A DNA stretch of 32,447 nucleotides from Fidelibacterota bacterium. GTDB taxonomy: Bacteria > Fidelibacterota > UBA2242. The notes beneath the pieces were generated by a model. It worked only from the letters and a program-made list of their open reading frames with translations, had not been told where the DNA came from and searched no databases. Shown here piece by piece: positions 28,278 through 32,447 of this stretch; position 1 is the first letter of the stretch; each line of letters begins with the position of its first letter. The translations under genes were made by a program, and so were the position numbers. Location of the stretch: positions 1 through 32,447 of the forward strand of contig JADHYC010000026.1 in assembly GCA_016782645.1 (NCBI GenBank). Direction: 5' to 3'.

Positions 28278-29536
28278 TGTTTTATATAATGAATGATAAT
28301 TTTTACAAAAAACCCAATGTTTCAGAAAAACTTTTTGGCAATGGCTATAAATTATTGCCTTCAGTTAAAGAACTTTTTGAACTTGAACTGGCTAACCTTG
28401 AGTTTTTAATTCTGAATGAAGAAGAATTGATTGAAAGAAGTGCTTTTTTTAAATCAGTTAATGGTAAACTAACAAAACATTTTTTGCTTTACTCAAATTC
28501 ATCAGCATCTCTTTCTAAAGATCAGTCAGCAAAAACAAAGGCATATTTTGAAAACGGAAAGTTTGCCACTGGTTATGCGACTCATAACCTTTTTCCATAT
28601 CGTGGAAAGTTTCATCCTCAATTAATTAAAGCTTTAATCAATATTATTGGAATAAAAAAAAGTGAAACTATTTTAGATCCAATGTGTGGTAGTGGAACCA
28701 CGAATATTGAGTCTGCCTTAATGGGTATAAATTCTCATGCTATTGATTTAAGTCCTTTTTGTCAATTTATGACAAAAGTAAAGTATAATAGTTTATCTGT
28801 AAATATTGAAATATTAAAAGGTATCTCTAATAAATCAGATCAATTATTCAATTTTTTTAATGTTAACGATATAAAAACGCAATTACAAAAAATAACTGAT
28901 AATGAAAAATTAAAGGTTTATGAATTAGCACTACTTGCTTTCTTAGATTCTCTTGGATATTCTAAAAGAGTAGTTAAATCTACGCATAGACAGCTTTTTA
29001 CAAAAGTTTTGAAAAAATATGAAGATACAATTATTAATTTTATATTAAATAGTTCTAAATACATAAATAATGTAGGAACTGTTACCATTTTAGAAAATGC
29101 TACTGCAACGAAAATGCCATTGAAAAATGGTTCAATTGACGGAGTTATTACTTCACCACCATATTCCTTTGCGATAGATTATGTAAAAAATGATGAAGCT
29201 CAATTAAAGTATTTAGGATATGATGTTGAGAAACTTCGAAAAGGAATGGTTGGTCTGGGTGGAAAAAATAAGAACGAAAGACTTGAAAATTATTTTCAGG
29301 ACATGGATGTTGTTTGTTCAGAAGTTTCAAGAGTTCTCAAACTGGAAAAATATTTTGTTATGATAATCGGTTCAAATACAAATCAAACTGGTGGAATCAG
29401 ATTAGAACAAAAAATTATTGATTCTTGCTCAAAATATAATTTTAATCTTGTTAAAAATATTCTGAAACCCATTAAAGGTATGAGAAATACAATGAAAGAT
29501 GAATATATTTTATTCTTCAAAAAGGAGATTAATTGA
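28277..29536 (+). CDS. DNA methyltransferase, probable N4-cytosine type (first of two)
   Basis: A 419-residue DNA modification enzyme. SAM-binding motif I is ILDPMCGSGTTNIES (Asp134 onward), preceded by the family's NLFPYRGKFHPQLI, and catalytic motif IV is TSPPY (292-296). Motif I comes before motif IV, and SPPY is more typical of N4-cytosine than of N6-adenine enzymes. The 190-270 region between them is helical and basic and is probably the target recognition part. The recorded start is GTG, sharing one base with the dtd stop; the ATG at 28289 is an alternative. Base composition is visibly richer in A+T than dnaE and dtd. The stop overlaps the next gene's TTG. It protects against the neighbouring endonuclease. 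Confidence 0.85.
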   Translation: MFYIMNDNFYKKPNVSEKLFGNGYKLLPSVKELFELELANLEFLILNEEELIERSAFFKSVNGKLTKHFLLYSNSSASLSKDQSAKTKAYFENGKFATGYATHNLFPYRGKFHPQLIKALINIIGIKKSETILDPMCGSGTTNIESALMGINSHAIDLSPFCQFMTKVKYNSLSVNIEILKGISNKSDQLFNFFNVNDIKTQLQKITDNEKLKVYELALLAFLDSLGYSKRVVKSTHRQLFTKVLKKYEDTIINFILNSSKYINNVGTVTILENATATKMPLKNGSIDGVITSPPYSFAIDYVKNDEAQLKYLGYDVEKLRKGMVGLGGKNKNERLENYFQDMDVVCSEVSRVLKLEKYFVMIIGSNTNQTGGIRLEQKIIDSCSKYNFNLVKNILKPIKGMRNTMKDEYILFFKKEIN

Positions 29537-30507
29537 AAACAGTAAATGAAAAATATATCAATGTAATTGAGAATAATACATTCTATTATTTCGATGATGA
29601 ATTTGAAGAAATTTATGAAAAACATATTTTTAGTGTAAAAGAAGCCATTCTTTATCTGAAAAATGAAGTAACAAATAATGGTTGTAAAAAAGAAGTTTTT
29701 ACTAATTTTCTTTTAGCAAAAAAAGAAATAGGTTTAAAAGCGATTTTAGCTATAACAGGCTTTTCTAATGAAAGTTTGAAAAGATTAATTACAGTAATTC
29801 GGATTATTAATGATAATGAAGTAAATAAATTAGTTCTGAGAAAATTTTGGGATGACATTTCTAATGAAAAAGAAATATCAGAATGGGGCACGAATAAGAT
29901 AGAAAAATTAATAATATCAAATGAGCATTTCAGAAATGGTTTAATAAATATTTTTTTTGAAGGTTCTACTCATAGTTTTTTTCAACAAACATTACCTGCT
30001 TTTGAATTACAAAAATTAAGTTTAGAAAAACTCCAATTCAATATTAATGCTTTGATAGACACTTTAGCCAGATATAAAGAAAAAGGTTCAAGAGCTGCAA
30101 AAGGAAAAAATAATCCAGAAGTTATTATTGAAAAATTACTTAATTCGTTAAATATTTCTTTTGAGAAAGGTGATTTAAATGAACTGATAGAATATGAATC
30201 AGACACTAAGAGAACTATGGATTTCATTATCCCTGATAAGGAAAATCCGCTTATTATCATTGAAAGTTCTTTTTTGACAACGACATCTTCAGGTCAAGGG
30301 GATAAGTCAAAAATAGAGATCTCAATTGATTCTTTAATCAAAGAACATTACCCTGAAGCCCACTTTTTAGGTTTTGTTGACGGTATTGGTTGGTATGTGA
30401 GAAAAGGTGACCTAAGAAGAATGGTTGGTGCGTATGAAGATGTTTTTACTTTTCATCAAGACGAGTTAGAGCGATTTGAGCAATTATTAATAGAGGTGTT
30501 TAGTTAG
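29533..30507 (+). CDS. probable type II restriction endonuclease, PD-(D/E)XK-like
   Basis: The 324-residue product matches no family that I can name with certainty, but its place between two methyltransferase genes makes it the endonuclease. A helical N-terminal half (1-180) is followed by a basic linker (KEKGSRAAKGKNNPE) and a compact C-terminal nuclease-like core. TMDFIIPDK supplies Asp230; 14 residues later LIIIESSF supplies Glu244-x-Ser246, where the usual lysine is replaced. TTTSSGQGDKSK (249-260) gives lysines nearby, then HFLGFVDGIGWYVRKGDLRRM is the last strand and helix. DpnII/MboI and BamHI-group enzymes show similar ExN/ExE variants. TTG start with AAAGGAG at 29521-29527. No controller gene is seen. 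Confidence 0.7.
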   Translation: MKTVNEKYINVIENNTFYYFDDEFEEIYEKHIFSVKEAILYLKNEVTNNGCKKEVFTNFLLAKKEIGLKAILAITGFSNESLKRLITVIRIINDNEVNKLVLRKFWDDISNEKEISEWGTNKIEKLIISNEHFRNGLINIFFEGSTHSFFQQTLPAFELQKLSLEKLQFNINALIDTLARYKEKGSRAAKGKNNPEVIIEKLLNSLNISFEKGDLNELIEYESDTKRTMDFIIPDKENPLIIIESSFLTTTSSGQGDKSKIEISIDSLIKEHYPEAHFLGFVDGIGWYVRKGDLRRMVGAYEDVFTFHQDELERFEQLLIEVFS

Positions 30508-31511
30508 TGATTGATAAATACATCAATAGTGTAATTCAGAGAGATTGTCTGGAAGTTATGCGAAATATTCCAGATGAGAGTGTAGATATAACATTTGCTG
30601 ATCCTCCCTTTAATCTAAAAAAGAAATATAATGGATATAAAGATAATAAGGAATTTAATACATATTTGAAATGGTGTAAGTGTTGGATATATGAAATGGT
30701 TAGGATTACCAAGTCCACTGGTTCTATATTTGTCCATAATATTCCAAAATGGCTTACTTACTATTCGGACATTTTAAATGAAATTGCTTATTTTAAACAT
30801 TGGATTGCATGGGATGCACCAACCTCACCAATGGGTAAAATGCTTCAGCCTTCTCATTATGGTGTTTTATTTTATGCAAAAGATCGTGAAAAATTAAAAT
30901 TTTATGAGATCAGACACCCACATAAAAGAGATAGAAGGACAGGTTATTTACAAAAAGATTACGGAGGGAAAAAAAGTAGTTTACACCCCTTCGGTCCATT
31001 AGTTTCTGATGTTTGGACAGATATTCACCGAATAAAGCACAATAAATATAGGGACGATCATCCTTGTCAACTACCAATTCATTTGTTAGAAAGAATTATA
31101 TTGATGTCAACAGATGAAGGTGATATTGTACTCGATCCTTTTGTTGGAACAGGAACAACGGCAATCGCGGCTAAAAGGCTAGGTCGTAAATATATTGGTT
31201 TTGATATTGATAAAAATTATATAAGTATTGCAGAGAAACATCTTTTACAAGAGATTATAAAGTCAAGAATTGGAAATGTTTGGGTTAGTTTCTTTTTAAA
31301 CGAAGTTGTTACAATTAGAGATAAAGATTGGAAGGAGTTATCTAAATACTATTCTTTACCAAAATCAAACAAAGAAATTGATTATACTAAGATTGAATTG
31401 AAGAACAAAAGTGAAATAATTCTTCATATTAATAATGGGGGAGATAAAGCGGAGAAAAGGAATAATCGAATCCAACAAACATTATTTAAACAGAAAGAAG
31501 AATTACTTTGA
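30507..31511 (+). CDS. DNA methyltransferase, beta class, probable N6-adenine type (second of two)
   Basis: A 334-residue enzyme with the reverse motif order. Catalytic motif IV comes first as ADPPFNLKKKY (DPPF at 32-35). Later HPCQLPIHLLERII (about 185-198) matches motif X, followed by SAM-binding motif I DPFVGTGTTAIAAKRLG at 210-226 and the acidic FDIDKNYI. DPPF and this order indicate a beta-class N6-adenine methyltransferase, though N4-cytosine members exist. The GTG start shares one base with the endonuclease stop and has GAGGTG about nine bases upstream. The last 80 residues are charged and without a known domain. Only 15 bases separate it from radC. Confidence 0.88.
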   Translation: MIDKYINSVIQRDCLEVMRNIPDESVDITFADPPFNLKKKYNGYKDNKEFNTYLKWCKCWIYEMVRITKSTGSIFVHNIPKWLTYYSDILNEIAYFKHWIAWDAPTSPMGKMLQPSHYGVLFYAKDREKLKFYEIRHPHKRDRRTGYLQKDYGGKKSSLHPFGPLVSDVWTDIHRIKHNKYRDDHPCQLPIHLLERIILMSTDEGDIVLDPFVGTGTTAIAAKRLGRKYIGFDIDKNYISIAEKHLLQEIIKSRIGNVWVSFFLNEVVTIRDKDWKELSKYYSLPKSNKEIDYTKIELKNKSEIILHINNGGDKAEKRNNRIQQTLFKQKEELL

Positions 31512-31526
31512 ATTAGGTAGTCTTGA

Positions 31527-32255
31527 ATGAAAGCAAAAGAACCCGCATATTATAAACTGCCTATCACGAATTGGCCCGAAAGCGAGAGACCTCGTGAAAA
31601 GTTAATGAAGTTGGGACCTTTTAAACTTACTGATACGGAGATTTTGGCGATTTTAGTGAGGTCAGGTTCGGGTGATCATTCAGCCTTAGATGTTGCAAGG
31701 GAAATCCTTACCAGGTCAGGCGGATTATCAAAATTAGTTAAAATGGACTACAATGATATCCTTACTCTTGGAGTAAGAGGTGTAGGTAAAACCAAAGCAG
31801 TTACGATTATTGCGGCGATGCAGCTTGTAAGAAGATTGCAGTCGGAGGCAGCCAAATCATCGGACAAAATAATTAAGTCTTCAGATGAGGTAGCTCAGAT
31901 ATATGGCCCGAGACTTAGAGACCTTAAAAAAGAGATTTTTATGGTTATCTTGTTAGCAAGCAACAATAAAGTCATAGATGATACTGTTATTAGTGAAGGA
32001 GTGCTTAACGCTTCCGTTGTTACTCCCCGAGAGGTTTTTCGTTCTGCTTTGCTTGCTAATGCCGCTGCAGTCATTTTAATACATAACCATCCCAGCGGGA
32101 ATTTAGAACCCAGTAAAGAGGATATTCAACTAACAAAGCAGATGGTAGAAGCAGGTAAAGCTATGAATATTCCTGTGTTAGATCATATTATAATTGCTGG
32201 TGATGGATATACCAGTTTTGCAGACCGTGGGCTTATTTATTTTGAAGCTAAATAA
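31527..32255 (+). CDS. radC: RadC family protein (JAB/MPN domain)
   Basis: The 242-residue protein has the standard two parts. The first is an N-terminal helix-hairpin-helix region (about 25-105; SERPREKLMKLGPFKLTDTE start, GVRGVGKTKAVTI hairpin). The second is a C-terminal JAB1/MPN domain with the full JAMM metal set: Glu157 (VISEGVL), His186 and His188 in IHNHPSGN, Ser196 and Asp199. Metalloprotease-like activity is predicted; the original DNA repair role assigned to RadC is doubtful, and its function is open. It begins 15 bases after the second methyltransferase. RadC genes are often housekeeping but also occur near mobile DNA; this copy has the base composition of the conserved genes, so I take it as the resident chromosomal copy. 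Confidence 0.95.
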   Translation: MKAKEPAYYKLPITNWPESERPREKLMKLGPFKLTDTEILAILVRSGSGDHSALDVAREILTRSGGLSKLVKMDYNDILTLGVRGVGKTKAVTIIAAMQLVRRLQSEAAKSSDKIIKSSDEVAQIYGPRLRDLKKEIFMVILLASNNKVIDDTVISEGVLNASVVTPREVFRSALLANAAAVILIHNHPSGNLEPSKEDIQLTKQMVEAGKAMNIPVLDHIIIAGDGYTSFADRGLIYFEAK

Positions 32256-32447
32256 AATATCATTTATTTTATTGTTCTGATTTATGAGTTGTATTATCAT
32301 AAAGAGATCCGTCGATGGAAAAAGGTTATATTTACAATGAATAGCACAATGTATAACACCTTGGTTTTAAGTAGACTCATTAATATTTTTTGTTTTATAA
32401 AATATAGATAATAAATTTAGATTGATGGTGAAATATTTTGCTAAGGA
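32256..32447. other. A+T-rich non-coding end of window
   Basis: The last 192 bases after radC contain no supportable gene, hairpin or promoter. A short frame starting with ATG at 32425 runs off the edge and could be the beginning of a next gene, but too little is present to tell. Confidence 0.4.

Noticed and set aside
29533..30507. Firm assignment of the endonuclease to the DpnII family
   Set aside because: The two-methyltransferase layout and ExN-like active site are suggestive, but the first methyltransferase is not Dam-like and I cannot verify the family without a profile search.
31527..32255. RadC as an added component of the restriction-modification module
   Set aside because: It is separated from the module by a gap, has the composition of the resident genes and carries a standard full-length RadC; adjacency alone does not show a link.

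Overview
The window is low in G+C and looks like the chromosome of an uncultured-type Gram-negative bacterium. Envelope genes with Sec signal peptides and beta-barrel character (12310-16576), an MOP-type flippase with glycosyltransferases, Rho, FtsB and a long DnaE fit a diderm. An outer-membrane protein carrying a ComEA-like helix-hairpin-helix segment, and a UbiA enzyme of the DGGGP-synthase type beside prmC and dnaE, suggest the FCB superphylum (Marinimicrobia, Cloacimonetes, Ignavibacteria and relatives). That placement is inference; no rRNA gene is present to settle it.

Left third (1-9097, all on the minus strand): a surface-polysaccharide cluster. In transcription order it holds a FemAB/GNAT-like acyltransferase, an MOP-superfamily flippase, a GT4 glycosyltransferase, a SAM methyltransferase, a polysaccharide-deacetylase-like protein, two more glycosyltransferases, a second methyltransferase and the N-terminus of a GT2 glycosyltransferase that runs off the window. 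The flippase coding frame extends 54 codons past its first ATG to an ATT codon with a well-spaced Shine-Dalgarno sequence, so the gene appears to start at a rare ATT or to carry a point change in its start.

A 425-base divergent intergenic region (9098-9522) separates this cluster from the plus-strand half. It holds a near-consensus promoter for enolase (TTGACA, 17-base spacer, TATATT), a candidate opposite-strand promoter and a short reiterated stretch.

Middle (9523-18700): eno and ftsB overlap, followed by an orphan motA. Then comes a tightly overlapping envelope and cell-wall series: a barrel-like protein, a helix-hairpin-helix plus barrel protein, a periplasmic N-acetylmuramoyl-L-alanine amidase, glutamate racemase and folylpolyglutamate synthase.

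Right third (18814-32255): information-processing genes rho, rpmE (with an intrinsic terminator), a DUF1385 membrane protein, prfA, prmC, a UbiA prenyltransferase, dnaE, dtd and radC. A more A+T-rich three-gene restriction-modification block (methyltransferase, endonuclease, methyltransferase) sits between dtd and radC and joins dtd by a one-base overlap. The two methyltransferases have opposite motif orders and different catalytic motifs, which points to a non-palindromic target modified by a separate enzyme on each strand.

No tRNA, rRNA, CRISPR array, insertion sequence or transposase was seen. The most noteworthy points are the methyltransferase/endonuclease/methyltransferase system with an unusual endonuclease active site, the apparent ATT start of the flippase gene, the DGGGP-synthase-like gene, and the orphan MotA with a long loop between its third and fourth membrane segments.
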